DNA of 64,000 nt from Bacillota bacterium (GCA_021771185.1 JAETPN010000001.1:68366-132365), one strand, 5' to 3'. Numbered from the stretch's first letter, positions 18,884 to 30,736 are shown. The notes: generated by a model from the sequence alone, not told the origin. Numbers and translations: made by a program.

Positions 18884-19429
18884 ATGAATATCACAAAAAA
18901 AGAAGTAGAAAAATTATGTGATTTATATTGTTGGTTAAACGTTTTCCTTCATCAATTAAATCAGGAACAATTACAAAAACTTGAAGATGAATACTATAAA
19001 TTTAGAAATCGTGCGGCTGGACTACCACGTGTTCAATTAGAGTTAGATACTTATCATAGTTTAGAATACTATTATAATAAGTATCCTTTATCAGAACGTC
19101 AACAAACTTTAAAAACAAACATGATGACAAAAAAAATCAAGGATATCGAGGTACACAAGGCGAATGTTTGTCAATTCTTACTTGAATTAGATTCGATCGA
19201 TAAAAATATTAGTATGACAAGTCACTTATATAGTGCTTATCCAATGGTTCATAAGCGTCTTTATGAAGATTTACTATTTTTATTTAATCATACCAACGAT
19301 AAAGAAGCCGTTCGTTTGATCGGAAAAACATTATTTGATCGAAAATATTTACTTTACAGATTAAAGAAATTTATTTCAAAATCTGAAATAAAAAAAGATA
19401 CATCTAAAAATTTAATTTTAAAGAAATAA
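18884..19429 (+). CDS. Conserved hypothetical protein, 181 aa
   Basis: Not recognised. An alpha-helical soluble protein rich in Tyr, Leu, Glu and Lys, with no membrane segment. It begins MNITKKEVEKLCDLYCWLNVFLHQL and has a YHSLEYYYNKYPLSERQQTL region and a basic tail. A good AGGAG site precedes the ATG. It is divergent from spoIIIAH with a 117-nt shared promoter region, and convergent with rpoC. Confidence 0.75.
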   Translation: MNITKKEVEKLCDLYCWLNVFLHQLNQEQLQKLEDEYYKFRNRAAGLPRVQLELDTYHSLEYYYNKYPLSERQQTLKTNMMTKKIKDIEVHKANVCQFLLELDSIDKNISMTSHLYSAYPMVHKRLYEDLLFLFNHTNDKEAVRLIGKTLFDRKYLLYRLKKFISKSEIKKDTSKNLILKK

Positions 19430-19466
19430 AAAAATAAGATTTCAACATTGAAATCTTATTTTTTTT
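19430..19466. terminator. Bidirectional terminator between 18884-19429 and rpoC
   Basis: AATAAGATTTCAA and TTGAAATCTTATT pair with a short loop and are flanked by A and T runs. It serves the convergent plus-strand gene and rpoC. Confidence 0.88.
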
Positions 19467-22400
19467 AATCCATTAATTCTTGTTCTAAAGCTTCTAATGG
19501 TTCTTCTCTTAAAATATCAAATTCTAAGTTATATTCTGCATTCTTATACTTTTTAGCACCAGTTCCAGCTGGAATTAGTTTTCCTAAAAGTACATTTTCT
19601 TTTAGACCCTGTAAATGGTCTACTCTTCCATGAATAGCAGCATCTGTTAAGATACGTGTTGTTTCTTGGAATGAAGCGGCAGACAAGAAAGAATCTGTTT
19701 CTAGAGAGGCTTTTGTGATACCTAACAATACTGGTTTACCAGTTGCTGGTCTCTTACCTTCAAGAATTAATTTTTTATTTTCATCTGTAAATTCATACAT
19801 ATTTACCATCGTACCTGGTAAGAAGAATGAATCTCCAGAGTTTACAATCTTCACTTTTGAAATCATACGTTTTGCCATAATTTCAACGTGTTTATCAGAA
19901 ATATCTACACCTTGACCACGGTAAATTTTTTGAATTTCAAGTAAAATGTATTGTTGAACGGTAACAGGATCTGTTACTACTAATAATTCTTTTGGATTAA
20001 TTGCTCCATGGGTTAAGCGTTGTCCAGCACGAACTTCTTCGCCTTTTTCAACCGCTAATTTTGCACCATAGTTTGATGTATGTTTCTTTGTTTCCACATC
20101 GTTTTTAACAGAAATAACATATTTACCACCATCTTCTTCAATGTTTGAAACAACACCATTAATTTCAGAAATACTAGCTTTACCTTTTGGATTACGAGCC
20201 TCGAACACTTCTTCAACACGAGGTAAACCTTGTGTGATATCGTCTCCAGCTACTCCACCAGTATTAAATGTTCTCATGGTTAACTGTGTACCTGGTTCCC
20301 CAATTGATTGTGCGGCCATGATACCAACGGCTTCTCCCGTTTCAACCACATGTCCAGTGGCAAGATTTCGTCCATAACACTTACGACATGCACCATGATG
20401 TGTTTTACATGTTAATACTGTTCGAATTGGTACTTTTGTAATACCAGCTTTATTAATTTTGTCTGCGATTTGTTCAGTGATATATTCATTTGCTTCAATA
20501 ATCACTTCTTTTGTATTTGGATCAACTACAGGTTTATTTGTGAATCTTCCAGTAATACGATCTGCAAGAGACTCAATTACTGTTCCATCTTTTTCATTGA
20601 TAAATGCTTCTACTAAAACACCTTGATCTGTTCCACAATCGTCTTCTTTAATAATGATATCTTGAACAACATCAACAAGACGACGTGTTAAGTATCCGGC
20701 AGATGCAGTCTTTAAGGCTGTATCTACGGCACCTTTACGAGCACCATGGGTTGATAAGAAGAATTCAGAAATCGTTACACCTTCAGTAAAGTTTGAAATT
20801 ACTGGAATTTCTTCTGGTTTATCATTTGGCTTATTGAAAAGTCCACGCATACCAGAAATTTGGTTTAACGATCCAATATCACCACGAGCTTTAGATTCAA
20901 TCATCATAGCTACTGGATTATTACGGTTTTCTTTTACCATTTGTTCAAGTTCTTCTGCGATCTTTGATTTTGTATTTGTCCAAATATCAACAACTTTTTC
21001 ATAACGTTCATCTTCCGTAATAAGACCACGTTTAAATTGTTTATTAATCGTATCAACTTTCTTTTGGCTTTCCGCAACAACTTCAGCCTTTGTTTTTGAT
21101 TCCATTAAATCGGCAACTGAAATAGAAATACCTGATAATGTAGAATGTTTAAATCCTAGATCTTTTAATTTATCAAGCATAATTGAGGTTTCAGTTGTTT
21201 GATATCTTTTATATACTTGCGCGATTAATTTTACGAAAGTTCCCTTAATAAATGGATCTGTAACTGGCATTTCTTTGATCGCTTCTGGAATATTTGTTCC
21301 ACTCGCTAAGAAATATTTTGCAGGTGTAATTTTTTCAATATTTTCACTACTTCCATCATTAATGTATTGGAAAGAATCTGGGAAAATACTATTGAAAATT
21401 AATTTACCTGGCGTCGTTACTAAGTATTTATCCATATAGATATCTGGGAAAATCTTATGTTTAAATGAACGGACTGGAATAGCAATACGGGTATGAAGTG
21501 TGATTTCTCTTCTTTCATATGCCATTAAAGCTTCATTTTCATCTTTAAATACTCTACCTTCTCCTGGAAGTCCTGCTTTTTCGATCGTAATATAATAGTT
21601 TCCTAAGATCATATCTTGTCCAGGAGTAGCAATTGGCTTACCATCTTTAGGTGAAAGAATGTTATTTGCACCTAACATAAGAAGTCTAGCTTCTGCTTTT
21701 GCTTCTTCTGTAATTGGTAAATGCACAGCCATTTGGTCTCCATCGAAGTCCGCATTAAATGCTGCACACACTAATGGATGAAGACGAATTGCACGTCCAT
21801 CAATTAATTTTGGTTCAAACGCTTGAATACCAAGTCTATGTAGTGTTGGTGCACGGTTAAGCATTACTGGGTGCTCTTTAATTTGTTCTTCAACAACATC
21901 CCATACACGTTCATCTTGATTTTCGATCATTCGTTTTGCTGCTTTAATATTTGCCGCAATTTCTTTACTAACTAAACCATGAATAACATGTGGTTTAAAT
22001 AGTTCTAGTGCCATTTCTTTTGGAATACCACATTCATACATTTTTAAATTTGGTCCAACAACAATAACACTACGTGCAGAATAGTCTACACGTTTACCAA
22101 GTAAGTTTTGACGGAAACGTCCTTGTTTTCCTTTTAACATACTTGATAAAGATTTTAATGGTCTATTTCCAGCACCTGTAATGTTACGTCCACGACGTCC
22201 ATTATCGAACAGTGCATCTACTGCTTCTTGAAGCATACGTTTTTCATTTTGAATAATGATATTAGGTGCCCCTAATTCCATTAATTTCTTTAAACGATTG
22301 TTACGATTGATTACACGACGATAAAGGTCATTTAAATCACTCGTTGCGAATCTTCCACCATCTAACTGAATCATTGGACGAAGTTCTGGTGGAATCACTG

Positions 22401-23100
22401 GAAGTGCAGTTAAAATCATCCACTCTGGGCGGTTTCCAGATTCTAAGAAAGCACTTAAAACATCCAAACGTTTAATTAAACGAACACGTTTTTGACTTGT
22501 AGAGTCTTTAATCTCTTCAATTTCTTTTTTGATATTAGAAACTTCTGTTTCAAGATCTACTTGTTCTAGTAATTCTTTGATTGCTTCAGCTCCCATACCT
22601 ACTCTAAAAGTATTTCCATATTTTTCATAATAGGTACGATATTCTTTATCAGAAATTGTTTGTTTTTTCTCTAAAGTTGTAGCTCCTGGGTCAAGAACAA
22701 CGTAAGACACGAAGTATAAAACTTCTTCTAACTCACGTGGACTCATATCAAGAACTAATCCCATACGAGATGGTACACCTTTAAAGAACCAAATGTGAGA
22801 CACAGGAGTAGCAAGTTCAATGTGTCCCATACGTTCACGACGTACTTTAGAACTTGTTACTTCTACTCCACATCTATCACATACAATGTTCTTATAACGT
22901 AAGCGTTTATACTTTCCACAAGAACATTCAAAATCTTTCATAGGTCCAAAGATTTTTTCACAAAATAATCCGTCACGTTCTGGTTTTAACGTACGATAAT
23001 TAATGGTTTCAGCCTTTTTTACTTCACCATATGACCATTTTCTAATTTTTTCTGGTGAGGCAATAGCGATTCTTAATCCTTCAAAACTATTTACGTTCAT
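19465..23100 (-). CDS. rpoC: RNA polymerase beta' subunit
   Basis: The largest core subunit, 1211 residues. The N-terminal zinc site is [22 protein letters not shown]. The catalytic Mg motif is [14 protein letters not shown], and the second zinc site is [19 protein letters not shown]. Length equals that of Firmicutes RpoC without lineage insertions. It lies one base after rpoB and starts at ATG 23100. It is followed by a bidirectional terminator; the rpsL-rpsG-fusA-tuf genes that often follow rpoC are not present. Confidence 0.99.
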   Translation of the reverse strand: MNVNSFEGLRIAIASPEKIRKWSYGEVKKAETINYRTLKPERDGLFCEKIFGPMKDFECSCGKYKRLRYKNIVCDRCGVEVTSSKVRRERMGHIELATPVSHIWFFKGVPSRMGLVLDMSPRELEEVLYFVSYVVLDPGATTLEKKQTISDKEYRTYYEKYGNTFRVGMGAEAIKELLEQVDLETEVSNIKKEIEEIKDSTSQKRVRLIKRLDVLSAFLESGNRPEWMILTALPVIPPELRPMIQLDGGRFATSDLNDLYRRVINRNNRLKKLMELGAPNIIIQNEKRMLQEAVDALFDNGRRGRNITGAGNRPLKSLSSMLKGKQGRFRQNLLGKRVDYSARSVIVVGPNLKMYECGIPKEMALELFKPHVIHGLVSKEIAANIKAAKRMIENQDERVWDVVEEQIKEHPVMLNRAPTLHRLGIQAFEPKLIDGRAIRLHPLVCAAFNADFDGDQMAVHLPITEEAKAEARLLMLGANNILSPKDGKPIATPGQDMILGNYYITIEKAGLPGEGRVFKDENEALMAYERREITLHTRIAIPVRSFKHKIFPDIYMDKYLVTTPGKLIFNSIFPDSFQYINDGSSENIEKITPAKYFLASGTNIPEAIKEMPVTDPFIKGTFVKLIAQVYKRYQTTETSIMLDKLKDLGFKHSTLSGISISVADLMESKTKAEVVAESQKKVDTINKQFKRGLITEDERYEKVVDIWTNTKSKIAEELEQMVKENRNNPVAMMIESKARGDIGSLNQISGMRGLFNKPNDKPEEIPVISNFTEGVTISEFFLSTHGARKGAVDTALKTASAGYLTRRLVDVVQDIIIKEDDCGTDQGVLVEAFINEKDGTVIESLADRITGRFTNKPVVDPNTKEVIIEANEYITEQIADKINKAGITKVPIRTVLTCKTHHGACRKCYGRNLATGHVVETGEAVGIMAAQSIGEPGTQLTMRTFNTGGVAGDDITQGLPRVEEVFEARNPKGKASISEINGVVSNIEEDGGKYVISVKNDVETKKHTSNYGAKLAVEKGEEVRAGQRLTHGAINPKELLVVTDPVTVQQYILLEIQKIYRGQGVDISDKHVEIMAKRMISKVKIVNSGDSFFLPGTMVNMYEFTDENKKLILEGKRPATGKPVLLGITKASLETDSFLSAASFQETTRILTDAAIHGRVDHLQGLKENVLLGKLIPAGTGAKKYKNAEYNLEFDILREEPLEALEQELMD

Positions 23101-23101
23101 A

Positions 23102-26100
23102 TTATGCCTCCTCCATTTCTTCTAATTCATCTAAGGTTGGTTCCTCGTCCAATTCCCTTCCAGTTTCTTCAAAATCATCTGCTAAATCTTGAAGTGGGTT
23201 TTCTTCTTCAGAATCTGTATCTTGAGAATCATCCATCATTTCTTCTTCTAACATATCTAATGGCATGTCACCAGCTAACAATGAATCTTTCTCCTCTTCT
23301 TCTAAATCTTTAAGTTCATGATATCCACCATCTTCACCTAAAACTGTAATATCAAGACCTAAAGCTTGGAATTCTTTAATTAATACACGGAAACTTTCTG
23401 GAATACCACTTTCTGGCATTGGTGTTCCTTTAACGATTGCTTCATATACTTTTACACGACCTAATGTATCATCTGATTTAATTGTCATCATTTCTTGAAG
23501 TACATGTGCAGCACCATAAGCATAAAGTGCCCAAACTTCCATTTCTCCGAAACGTTGTCCACCCATTTGTGCTTTTCCACCTAATGGTTGTTGCGTTACA
23601 AGAGAATATGGTCCTGTTGCACGTGCATGAATCTTATCATCAACCATGTGATTTAATTTAATCATGTACATGACACCAACACTAATTCGGTTATCAAATG
23701 GTTCTCCAGTACGTCCATCGTAAAGGATTGTTTTTCCATCTTCATCTAAACCTGCTTCTTTTAAAGCTTCGATAATTTCACCTTTTGTTGCACCATCGAA
23801 AACTGGTGTTGCAACATGAATATCAAGCGCTTTCGCAGCTGCACCTAAGTGCATTTCTAAAATCTGACCAATGTTCATACGAGATGGTACTCCCAGTGGA
23901 TTAAGTAAGATATCTACTGGTGTTCCGTCTGCTAAATATGGCATATCTTCTTTTGGTAAGATAAGTGAAATAACACCTTTGTTACCATGACGTCCAGCCA
24001 TTTTATCTCCAACACTGATTTTACGTTTTTGTGCAATGTAAACACGAATCATTTTGCTTACACCTGCAGGTAATTGATCACTATCCTCTTTCGTAAACAC
24101 TTTGATATCGTGAACAATTCCGCCTCCTCCATGAGGAACACGAAGTGATGTATCACGAACTTCACGTGTTTTTTCTCCAAAGATAGCGTGTAATAATTTT
24201 TCTTCACTTGTAAGTTCGGCAACTCCTTTTGGCGTTACTTTACCTACTAAGATATCGTCATCCTTAACTTCAGTACCAATACGAACAATACCATTTTCGT
24301 CTAAGTTTTTACGTGCTTCTTCACCAACATTTGGAATATCACGTGTAAACTCTTCTGGTCCAAGTTTTGTATCACGACATTCAATTTTATAGTCTTCAAT
24401 ATGAATAGATGTATAAACATCATCACTAACAAGACGTTCGTTTAAAATAACAGCATCTTCATAGTTATATCCATCATAGTTCATAAACGCTACTGTAACG
24501 TTTTTACCTAAGGCAATTTCTCCCATATCGGTAGAAGGTCCATCGGCAATAACCATTCCAGCATGTACTTTATCATTTTTATGAACAATTGGTTTTTGAT
24601 GATAACAAGTTCCATCATTACTCTTTTCAAAGTCATCTAAATAATAAGTATCTGATCCACCTTTGGTTTTTACAATAATTTTTTGTGAATCAACATAATC
24701 AACAACTCCGTCTGCTTTAGCAACTACAACTGCACCAGAATCTCTTGCGGCAATTGCTTCGATTCCAGTTCCTACACGGGCAGCTTCTGTTGTTAAAAGT
24801 GGAATAGCCTGACGTTGCATGTTTGATCCCATTAGTGCACGTTTTCCATCATCGTGTTCCAAGAATGGAATTCCACTGGTTGTTACAGATACAACTTGTT
24901 GTGGTGATACGTCGATAAAATCAATACGATTTTTTTCTACCATAATATTTTCACCACGATAACGAACTGGAACATGATCAGCAACAATAACGCCATTTTC
25001 TGTTTTTACCGTTGCTTGACTAATATAGTAATCCAATTCTTCTGCAGCTGTCATATAAACAATTTCATCTGTTAATTTACAATTATCTACACGACGATAT
25101 GGTGTCATAATAAACCCATATTCATCAATTTTAGCATAACTAGCTAATGATGTAATAAGTCCAATGTTTGGTCCTTCTGGAGACTCGATTGGACAAAGTC
25201 TACCATAGTGACTTGGATTAACGTCACGTACTTCCATTCCAGCACGATCTCTAGATAAACCACCTGGTCCTAAACTAGATAAACGACGTTTGTTTGTAAG
25301 CTCTGCCATAGGGTTAATTTGATCCATGAATTGTGATAATTGACTACTACCAAAGAACTCTGTAATCGCTGCTGTAAGTGGTCGAATATTAATTAATGAT
25401 TTTGGCGTTACTTCTGCCCCATCTTGTGTACTCATACGATCATGAATTACACGTTCAATACGGCTCATACCAACTTTAAATTGATTTTGAAGTAATTCAC
25501 CTACTTGACGAACACGACGATTTGATAAATGGTCAATTTCATCAAAAGATCCTACCCCTTCAAGTAAATTTAAGTAATAAGAAACTGATGCATAAACATC
25601 GGAAATTGTTAAGCGTTTAATATCAATTTCAGGGTCATTTCCAATCACTTTAATTACTTTTTCAGGATTAAACTTAGAATATACTAAAATTTCTTGAACA
25701 CGATCATAAGTATCTAATTCACGGTTAATTAAAACTTCTTTTATTCCATAAGTTTTAAATACTTCTTTATGTTCATCTAAAATATCTTTCGTTAATACAG
25801 TATCTTTAGCAATAACAACTTTGCCATCTACTTTAATGTCTTCAGCAAGTTTACAATCTAAGATACGCTCTAACACATTTAATTTTTTATTAAATTTATA
25901 ACGTCCTACACGTGCTAAATCATAACGGAAAGCATCAAAGAATCTTGTAATTAATTGGTTCTTCGCACTATCTAGAGTTGATGGTTCTCCTGGACGTAAT
26001 TTTGAATGAATATCGATTAATGCTTCATCTGTATTTTTATTTACATCTTTAGCAATTGTTCTTTCAAGATAATCATCTTGTCCAAAGAACGCTAAAATAT

Positions 26101-26716
26101 CTTCGTCACTAGAAAGTCCTAATGCACGAAGTAATGTTGTAATAGGTACTTTTCTTGTACGATCAATACGAACATATAAAATATCCCTAGCATCCATTTC
26201 ATACTCTAACCATGTTCCACGGTTAGGAATTAACTGACTTGTTACAACCATACGTTCATTTTTATCTGCTTCTTTTCCAAAATAAACAGAAGGTGAACGC
26301 ACTAATTGAGAAACAATAACACGTTCAGAACCATTGATAATGAACGTACCACTTTCAGTCATAATAGGCATGTCCCCTAGATATATCTCTTGTTCTTTTA
26401 CTTCCCCAGTTTCCTGGTTAAATAATCTCGTTTCAACTTTTAAAGGTTGTGCATACGTTGCAAAACGTTCTTTACAAGCTTTAATTGTATAACGAGGTTC
26501 CTCAAAGAAATAATCTCCGAATTCCAACCTAAAATTCCCATTGAAACTCTCAATAGGTGAAACTTCATCTAACACTTCTCTGATTCCATCTGTCATAAAC
26601 CCTTGGTATGACTTTGTTTGAATTTCTAGCAAATTCCCTAATTGAATTGCATTTTCTGTTTTCGCATAACTGCGTCTTTCACGGTGATCCCCAGATTTAA
26701 TAACCTTATAAGCCAC
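23102..26716 (-). CDS. rpoB: RNA polymerase beta subunit
   Basis: About 1204 residues. Motifs include [20 protein letters not shown] (rifampicin region), [15 protein letters not shown], and [15 protein letters not shown]. The frame opens at ATG 26752, but AAGGA abuts that ATG. A GTG at 26716 has GGGGTG six bases upstream and leaves the N-terminus as in other Bacilli RpoB (short lead before [12 protein letters not shown]), so 26716 is preferred. The codon at 25292-25294 is AAC (Asn) at the position of E. coli His526, where Asn is associated with rifampin insensitivity in Mollicutes. It has its own promoter and lies 1 nt upstream of rpoC. Confidence 0.98.
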   Translation of the reverse strand: MAYKVIKSGDHRERRSYAKTENAIQLGNLLEIQTKSYQGFMTDGIREVLDEVSPIESFNGNFRLEFGDYFFEEPRYTIKACKERFATYAQPLKVETRLFNQETGEVKEQEIYLGDMPIMTESGTFIINGSERVIVSQLVRSPSVYFGKEADKNERMVVTSQLIPNRGTWLEYEMDARDILYVRIDRTRKVPITTLLRALGLSSDEDILAFFGQDDYLERTIAKDVNKNTDEALIDIHSKLRPGEPSTLDSAKNQLITRFFDAFRYDLARVGRYKFNKKLNVLERILDCKLAEDIKVDGKVVIAKDTVLTKDILDEHKEVFKTYGIKEVLINRELDTYDRVQEILVYSKFNPEKVIKVIGNDPEIDIKRLTISDVYASVSYYLNLLEGVGSFDEIDHLSNRRVRQVGELLQNQFKVGMSRIERVIHDRMSTQDGAEVTPKSLINIRPLTAAITEFFGSSQLSQFMDQINPMAELTNKRRLSSLGPGGLSRDRAGMEVRDVNPSHYGRLCPIESPEGPNIGLITSLASYAKIDEYGFIMTPYRRVDNCKLTDEIVYMTAAEELDYYISQATVKTENGVIVADHVPVRYRGENIMVEKNRIDFIDVSPQQVVSVTTSGIPFLEHDDGKRALMGSNMQRQAIPLLTTEAARVGTGIEAIAARDSGAVVVAKADGVVDYVDSQKIIVKTKGGSDTYYLDDFEKSNDGTCYHQKPIVHKNDKVHAGMVIADGPSTDMGEIALGKNVTVAFMNYDGYNYEDAVILNERLVSDDVYTSIHIEDYKIECRDTKLGPEEFTRDIPNVGEEARKNLDENGIVRIGTEVKDDDILVGKVTPKGVAELTSEEKLLHAIFGEKTREVRDTSLRVPHGGGGIVHDIKVFTKEDSDQLPAGVSKMIRVYIAQKRKISVGDKMAGRHGNKGVISLILPKEDMPYLADGTPVDILLNPLGVPSRMNIGQILEMHLGAAAKALDIHVATPVFDGATKGEIIEALKEAGLDEDGKTILYDGRTGEPFDNRISVGVMYMIKLNHMVDDKIHARATGPYSLVTQQPLGGKAQMGGQRFGEMEVWALYAYGAAHVLQEMMTIKSDDTLGRVKVYEAIVKGTPMPESGIPESFRVLIKEFQALGLDITVLGEDGGYHELKDLEEEEKDSLLAGDMPLDMLEEEMMDDSQDTDSEEENPLQDLADDFEETGRELDEEPTLDELEEMEEA

Positions 26717-26789
26717 TCTATTCACCCCTATACCTATAATATATTTTCGCATTCCTTACCCAAAAATAAGTATATGCCGTCAATTTATA

Positions 26790-26818
26790 ATTTTAGCAAA
26801 ACTTTTGCAAATTGTCAA
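26790..26818 (-). promoter_or_regulatory. Sigma-A promoter of rpoBC
   Basis: TTGACA (26813-26818), 17 nt, TAAAAT (26790-26795) on the minus strand, overlapping the end of the rsmC-like gene. It gives a leader of roughly 70 nt to the proposed GTG start. Confidence 0.75.
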
Positions 26819-27402
26819 CGTAGTTTTGCCTTAATTATATAAAAACCTTTATTTTTTTTCATAATCTCTGTTTCATACTCTTTTTCTAAATCTCGTACTA
26901 GAGATTTTGCTCCTTGAGCCTTATTTATTACAAGCCAAAGTTCTCCATTTTTATTAAGATGTTCCTTCGCTCCAAATAAAAGTTCATATAAAATTTTCTT
27001 TCCTACCCGAATGGGTGGATTCGTAATAATATAATCATATTTTTTTGTAACATGCTCGTATCCATTACTTTCAAATATTTGAACATTCACATTATTTTTT
27101 TCTGCATTCATACGAGCCAAATGTAAACTTCTTAAATTAACATCAAGCATGTCTACATTAACATCAACTTGATCTTTCAATATAATTCCAATAGGTCCAT
27201 ATCCACAACCTAAATCTAAAACATTCCCATGTAACTCTTCTAACGGAACCGTTTCTAATAATGTACGTGTTCCAAAATCTAAACCTTCTTTTGAAAACAC
27301 ACCATGATCTGTAGTGAATGTATATGATTTATCAAACAATTTTACTTGATGCTCACGCATTTCACTTTTTAGATTTTTATCATTTTCAAAATAATGTGCC
27401 AT
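26815..27402 (-). CDS. RsmC-like rRNA (guanine-N2) methyltransferase (YbxB-like)
   Basis: A 195-residue MTS-family methyltransferase. VLDLGCGYGPIGIIL is the SAM-binding loop, and YDYIITNPPIRVGK carries the NPP(I/F)R catalytic motif that marks N2-guanine methyltransferases. HYFENDKNL and FTTDHGVFSKEGLDFGTR match YbxB of B. subtilis, which also lies between rplL and rpoB. It probably methylates 16S rRNA. It is 3 nt after the unknown gene at 27406-28344, so the two are cotranscribed. Confidence 0.88.
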   Translation of the reverse strand: MAHYFENDKNLKSEMREHQVKLFDKSYTFTTDHGVFSKEGLDFGTRTLLETVPLEELHGNVLDLGCGYGPIGIILKDQVDVNVDMLDVNLRSLHLARMNAEKNNVNVQIFESNGYEHVTKKYDYIITNPPIRVGKKILYELLFGAKEHLNKNGELWLVINKAQGAKSLVRDLEKEYETEIMKKNKGFYIIKAKLR

Positions 27403-27405
27403 AAA

Positions 27406-28344
27406 TCACTTCCTGTTTATTTTATGTTGATATACTTTTTTATTTAAATGAGATTCTTTATTTATTTTAAGCATCATATTGTAAACATCATCAAAGGTGT
27501 ATGCATCTTTTTCTTCACTATAATTTTCAAGATATTTTGAATCAAATTCATAAACTGTAGCGCCATCACTATATATATCATAAGTAAATAAATCTATATA
27601 AACCGGTAGTAGATAAGAAATATTTAATTTAACCAAACGTAATTCATTTCCAACTTCTATCAAAAATAATTTTAGTAAATCATCTTTTGAAATAACTCCG
27701 CCTGGAACATATTTGCCTGAACTTATCACTGGCTCATCAAATAAACCAGTTCCTAACATTTCAGGAAAATATGTTTGTAATTGTTTTTGAAATTTTATTT
27801 GATCACTATAATAATAACATTTCGTCTTTTGATGCATTCTACTACTTAATTCTTTGGTTAAATCCATAAAAATAGTTTTTATATCCAATGGATTGATAGC
27901 AAATTTATCTTCATCTTTATAAAACAATTTATATAACATTTCACAATAGTGACGATAAGATGGTGAGGCACTATTTAATTTTGTTGTATAAAAAAGCCAT
28001 TGATGCGCATAATCATCATGAATGATTGGCGATGGAAAGGCAAGCATTTCGTAAAGTTCATCTATCTCTTTTTCATTTCCAGATATATCTTTTATTTCTA
28101 TAATACGTTTTAATATTTGGGCATCAAAACTTTTTTTAATACCTAATGAAACTTCATAGAATAAGATAAAGTCAAAAGTTCTAATATCCTGTACATGATT
28201 CGAAGCTGTCATAAATTCGTGAATCATTTTTATTTTTTCTGTATCCACCCTTCCAAAATCAAATTCTTTATACTTCTGTTCTTCACAATAATCAATTGCT
28301 TTATTTATATATTTATTTATTTTTTTCTGTTCTCTATTATTCAT
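27406..28344 (-). CDS. Conserved hypothetical protein, 312 aa
   Basis: Not recognised. Soluble, charged, with no signal peptide; rich in Tyr, Asp, Lys and Ile. Notable segments: FDFILFYEVSLGIKKSFDAQILKRI (helical), SSGKYVPGGVISKDDLLKLFLIEVGNELR, and ISYLLPVYIDLFTYDIYSDG. It is inserted between rplL and the rsmC-like gene and is probably cotranscribed with the latter (3-nt gap). An AGGGTGATAGT site precedes the ATG. Confidence 0.75.
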   Translation of the reverse strand: MNNREQKKINKYINKAIDYCEEQKYKEFDFGRVDTEKIKMIHEFMTASNHVQDIRTFDFILFYEVSLGIKKSFDAQILKRIIEIKDISGNEKEIDELYEMLAFPSPIIHDDYAHQWLFYTTKLNSASPSYRHYCEMLYKLFYKDEDKFAINPLDIKTIFMDLTKELSSRMHQKTKCYYYSDQIKFQKQLQTYFPEMLGTGLFDEPVISSGKYVPGGVISKDDLLKLFLIEVGNELRLVKLNISYLLPVYIDLFTYDIYSDGATVYEFDSKYLENYSEEKDAYTFDDVYNMMLKINKESHLNKKVYQHKINRK

Positions 28345-28425
28345 ACTATCACCCTATAAAAAATTTTGCTCATCCACACTATGCTTTTCACAATGAAACA
28401 CTTAAAACCAACCCATTTATAAACG

Positions 28426-28462
28426 ACGAAAACCTATACCGTCTAGTATAGGTTTTTTATTT
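28426..28462. terminator. Terminator hairpin after rplL
   Basis: The 11-bp stem AAAACCTATAC/GTATAGGTTTT (28429-28439 and 28446-28456) has a 6-nt loop. The T run is longer on the plus strand (TTTTTTATTT) than on the minus strand (TTTT), although the gene it follows, rplL, is on the minus strand. It probably works for the minus strand, with a weaker U-tract. Confidence 0.7.
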
Positions 28463-28470
28463 ATCATTAA

Positions 28471-28839
28471 TTATTTTAATTCAACAGTAGCGCCAGCTTC
28501 TTCGAATTTAGCTTTAAGTTCATTAGCTTCGTCAGTAGAAACGTTTTCTTTAACAACTCCACCGTTATCAGCGATTTCTTTTGCTTCTTTTAATCCTAAT
28601 CCAGTAATTTCACGAACTACTTTGATAACAGCAATTTTGTTAGCTCCACAACTAGTTAATTCAACATTAACTGTAGATGGTCCTTCTTCAACTGCACCAG
28701 CAGCTGGAGCAGCAGCTACAGCTACAGCACTTGGATCTACACCAAATTCTTCTTTCATCATATCTACTAATTCTTTAATTTCTAATAAACTTTTTTCTTT
28801 TAACGCTTCAATAATATCTTTATTTTCAATTTTAGCCAT
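28471..28839 (-). CDS. rplL: Ribosomal protein L7/L12
   Basis: The 122-residue stalk protein of the 50S subunit that recruits translation GTPases. The N-terminal dimerisation helix ([29 protein letters not shown]) is followed by the Ala/Gly hinge and the C-terminal domain [27 protein letters not shown]. It is preceded by AGGAGG and lies 25 nt downstream of rplJ. Expression is coupled to rplJ through the L10 leader. Confidence 0.98.
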   Translation of the reverse strand: MAKIENKDIIEALKEKSLLEIKELVDMMKEEFGVDPSAVAVAAAPAAGAVEEGPSTVNVELTSCGANKIAVIKVVREITGLGLKEAKEIADNGGVVKENVSTDEANELKAKFEEAGATVELK

Positions 28840-28864
28840 TTTAAATTCCTCCTTTATTTAATAA

Positions 28865-29362
28865 CTATTCATTTTCTTCTAAATTTTTAGCATGTAAGTC
28901 TAAACAGATTGCCACGTTTTTAACATGTTCAATTAAACCACCAGCAAACATTGTAAGTAATCCTTCTCTTGAAGGGATTGTTGCAAGTTGATTTAATGTA
29001 TCTAAATCTGTAACTTCTCCATCTACTAAACCAATACTTAAATGTAAAGATTCATGTGTTTTAGCAAATTCGCTAAGTGTTTTAATTGGTGCGATTGCAT
29101 CTGTTCCAAAAGCAACTGCCTTTGGTCCATTTAACTCTTCACCGAAATCAACATTTAAAGTATCTAAGGCACGTTTTGTTAACGTATTTTTATAAATTTT
29201 TAATTCAGAACCACTTTCTCTTAATTTTTTACGAAGTTCTGTCATATCTGCTACAGATAAACCTTGATATTCGAATAAAATAAATGAACTTGATTCTTTT
29301 GCGTGAGCAGTAATCTCATCAATAACTGCTTGTTTTTGTTCTAGAATTTTTTGATTTGCCAT
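28865..29362 (-). CDS. rplJ: Ribosomal protein L10
   Basis: The 165-residue stalk base protein that anchors L7/L12 dimers. The N-terminal rRNA-binding region reads KQAVIDEITAHAKESSSFILFEYQGLSVADMTELRKKLRE. The GPKAVAFG motif is also conserved. A C-terminal helix binds L12. It is the first gene of rplJL and is downstream of an L10 leader RNA and a consensus promoter. Confidence 0.97.
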   Translation of the reverse strand: MANQKILEQKQAVIDEITAHAKESSSFILFEYQGLSVADMTELRKKLRESGSELKIYKNTLTKRALDTLNVDFGEELNGPKAVAFGTDAIAPIKTLSEFAKTHESLHLSIGLVDGEVTDLDTLNQLATIPSREGLLTMFAGGLIEHVKNVAICLDLHAKNLEENE

Positions 29363-29384
29363 GTTACACCTCCTTATATTTAAT

Positions 29385-29515
29385 CGAAGAGTACCATAAG
29401 AAAAGGTCCCGCAACCATAGGGAACCTTTTCGAGTTTATTTATCGAATTTTTTGTTCTTCCCTAGGTAGGAAATATTAAGCTTAACGCTCCTACTGTCTT
29501 TGGTACGTCTCAATG
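29385..29515 (-). ncRNA. L10 leader (ribosomal protein autoregulatory RNA)
   Basis: The minus-strand leader between promoter and rplJ contains the conserved L10-leader elements. AAGACAGTAGGAGC opens it and TTCCTACCTAGGGAAGAAC follows. A G/C-rich hairpin (AAAAGGTTCCC/GGGACCTTTT) comes next, and the closing GGTACTCTTCG pairs with the 5' CGTACC region. Excess L10(L12)4 binds this RNA and lowers rplJL expression. It begins near the predicted start site of the promoter at 29522-29550. Confidence 0.88.
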
Positions 29516-29521
29516 TAATTA

Positions 29522-29550
29522 ATTATAACACATCAAATATTAAAAGTCAA
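29522..29550 (-). promoter_or_regulatory. Sigma-A promoter of rplJL
   Basis: TTGACT (29545-29550) overlaps the last codons of rplA. A 17-nt spacer leads to TATAAT (29522-29527) on the minus strand. Transcription would start near 29515, at the L10 leader. Confidence 0.82.
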
Positions 29551-30235
29551 AACTATTTGTATCAATTTTTACACCAGGTCCCATTGTTGATGAAACACTA
29601 ATGTTTTTAATATAAGTTCCTTTTACAACAGATGGTTTTAATTTAGCCATTAATGTAACAAATGCATTAATGTTTTCTTCTAATGCTTTAGCATCAAAAG
29701 ATACTTTACCAACTAATACATGAACGTTTCCGAAGCTATCAGCACGGTATTCCACACGTCCTTTTTTAACTTCTTCAACAGCTTTCTTTGTATCTGTTGT
29801 TACAGTTCCAGTTTTAGGGTTTGGCATTAAACCTTTAGGTCCTAATACTTTACCAATTTTACCTAATGCTGGCATCATATCTGGAGTTGCGATCATTGTA
29901 TCAAAATCAAACCAATTTTCTTTTTGGATTTTTTCGATCATGTCTAAATCTCCAACGAAATCAGCTCCTGCTTCAGTTGCCGCTTTTGCAGCATCACCTT
30001 TAGCAATCACTAATACTTTCTTTGTTTTACCTGTTCCATTTGGAAGAACAGTTGCACCTCTTAATTGTTGGTCCGCTTTTTTTGTATCAAGATTTAATCT
30101 CATAGCAAGTTCAACAGAACCATCGAATTTAGAAGTTGATGTTTCTTTTACTAATTTTACTGCTTCTTCTAAACTGTAAGCTTTTGTCTTATCAATTTTC
30201 TTAGCAGCTTCTAAATACTTCTTTCCTCTTTTCAT
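29540..30235 (-). CDS. rplA: Ribosomal protein L1
   Basis: The 231-residue protein of the L1 stalk. [21 protein letters not shown] is the typical N-terminus. [20 protein letters not shown] and [17 protein letters not shown] follow, and [24 protein letters not shown] is the L1 signature. It contacts E-site tRNA and is often an autoregulator. It is 75 nt downstream of rplK, with a hairpin leader in the gap. Confidence 0.98.
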   Translation of the reverse strand: MKRGKKYLEAAKKIDKTKAYSLEEAVKLVKETSTSKFDGSVELAMRLNLDTKKADQQLRGATVLPNGTGKTKKVLVIAKGDAAKAATEAGADFVGDLDMIEKIQKENWFDFDTMIATPDMMPALGKIGKVLGPKGLMPNPKTGTVTTDTKKAVEEVKKGRVEYRADSFGNVHVLVGKVSFDAKALEENINAFVTLMAKLKPSVVKGTYIKNISVSSTMGPGVKIDTNSFDF

Positions 30236-30246
30236 AAATCCTCCTT

Positions 30247-30276
30247 ATGTGGTATTTACGGGTATACCTCCCACAT
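30247..30276 (-). promoter_or_regulatory. Candidate L1-type leader hairpin before rplA
   Basis: On the minus strand ATGTGG and CCACAT pair around an internal region containing GAGG...CCCG. Hairpins with GTGGGAGG and a closing ACCAC are common before rplA/rplK in Firmicutes and are thought to be L1 binding sites. The assignment rests on pattern memory, not on a covariance search. Confidence 0.45.
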
Positions 30277-30310
30277 AGGTCAAACCTACATGTAATATAT
30301 TTTATTTTAA

Positions 30311-30736
30311 TTAATCTTCTACTTTGATTCCCATGTTACGAGCAGTTCCTTCAACAATGTTCATTGCTCCTTCAACATCGTAAGCATTTAAATCTGGTAA
30401 CTTAATTTCTGCGATTTCTTTTAACTTATCTCTAGAGATTGTAGCAACAGTTTCTTTTGAACCATTACTTGAACCTTTTTTCGCATTTGCCATTTTCTTA
30501 AGTAAGAAAGCAGCTGGTGGAGTTTTAATTACGAAATCAAAACTTCTGTCTTCATAAACAGTAATTTCAACTGGTAAAATATCTCCCATCTTGTCTCTAG
30601 TAGCGTCATTGTACTTTGTACAGAACTCTTGTAGATTAATTCCTGCAGGTCCTAACACTGTTCCAACTGGTGGCGCTGGTGTTGCTTTTCCAGCAGGGAT
30701 TTGTAACTTAATCTTATTAATTGCTTGCTTTGCCAC
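30311..30736 (-). CDS. rplK: Ribosomal protein L11
   Basis: About 141 residues, part of the GTPase-associated centre. [38 protein letters not shown] is the proline-rich N-terminal domain, and the C-terminal domain carries [23 protein letters not shown], which binds 23S rRNA. A GTG at 30745 overlaps the Shine-Dalgarno. The GTG at 30736 has AGGAGG eight bases upstream and begins the conserved sequence, so it is chosen. Confidence 0.96.
   Translation of the reverse strand: MAKQAINKIKLQIPAGKATPAPPVGTVLGPAGINLQEFCTKYNDATRDKMGDILPVEITVYEDRSFDFVIKTPPAAFLLKKMANAKKGSSNGSKETVATISRDKLKEIAEIKLPDLNAYDVEGAMNIVEGTARNMGIKVED

Noticed and set aside
23104-23313. Plus-strand 69-codon frame at the end of rpoB
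   Set aside because: Mirror of the acidic repetitive C-terminus of RpoB; no translation signal.
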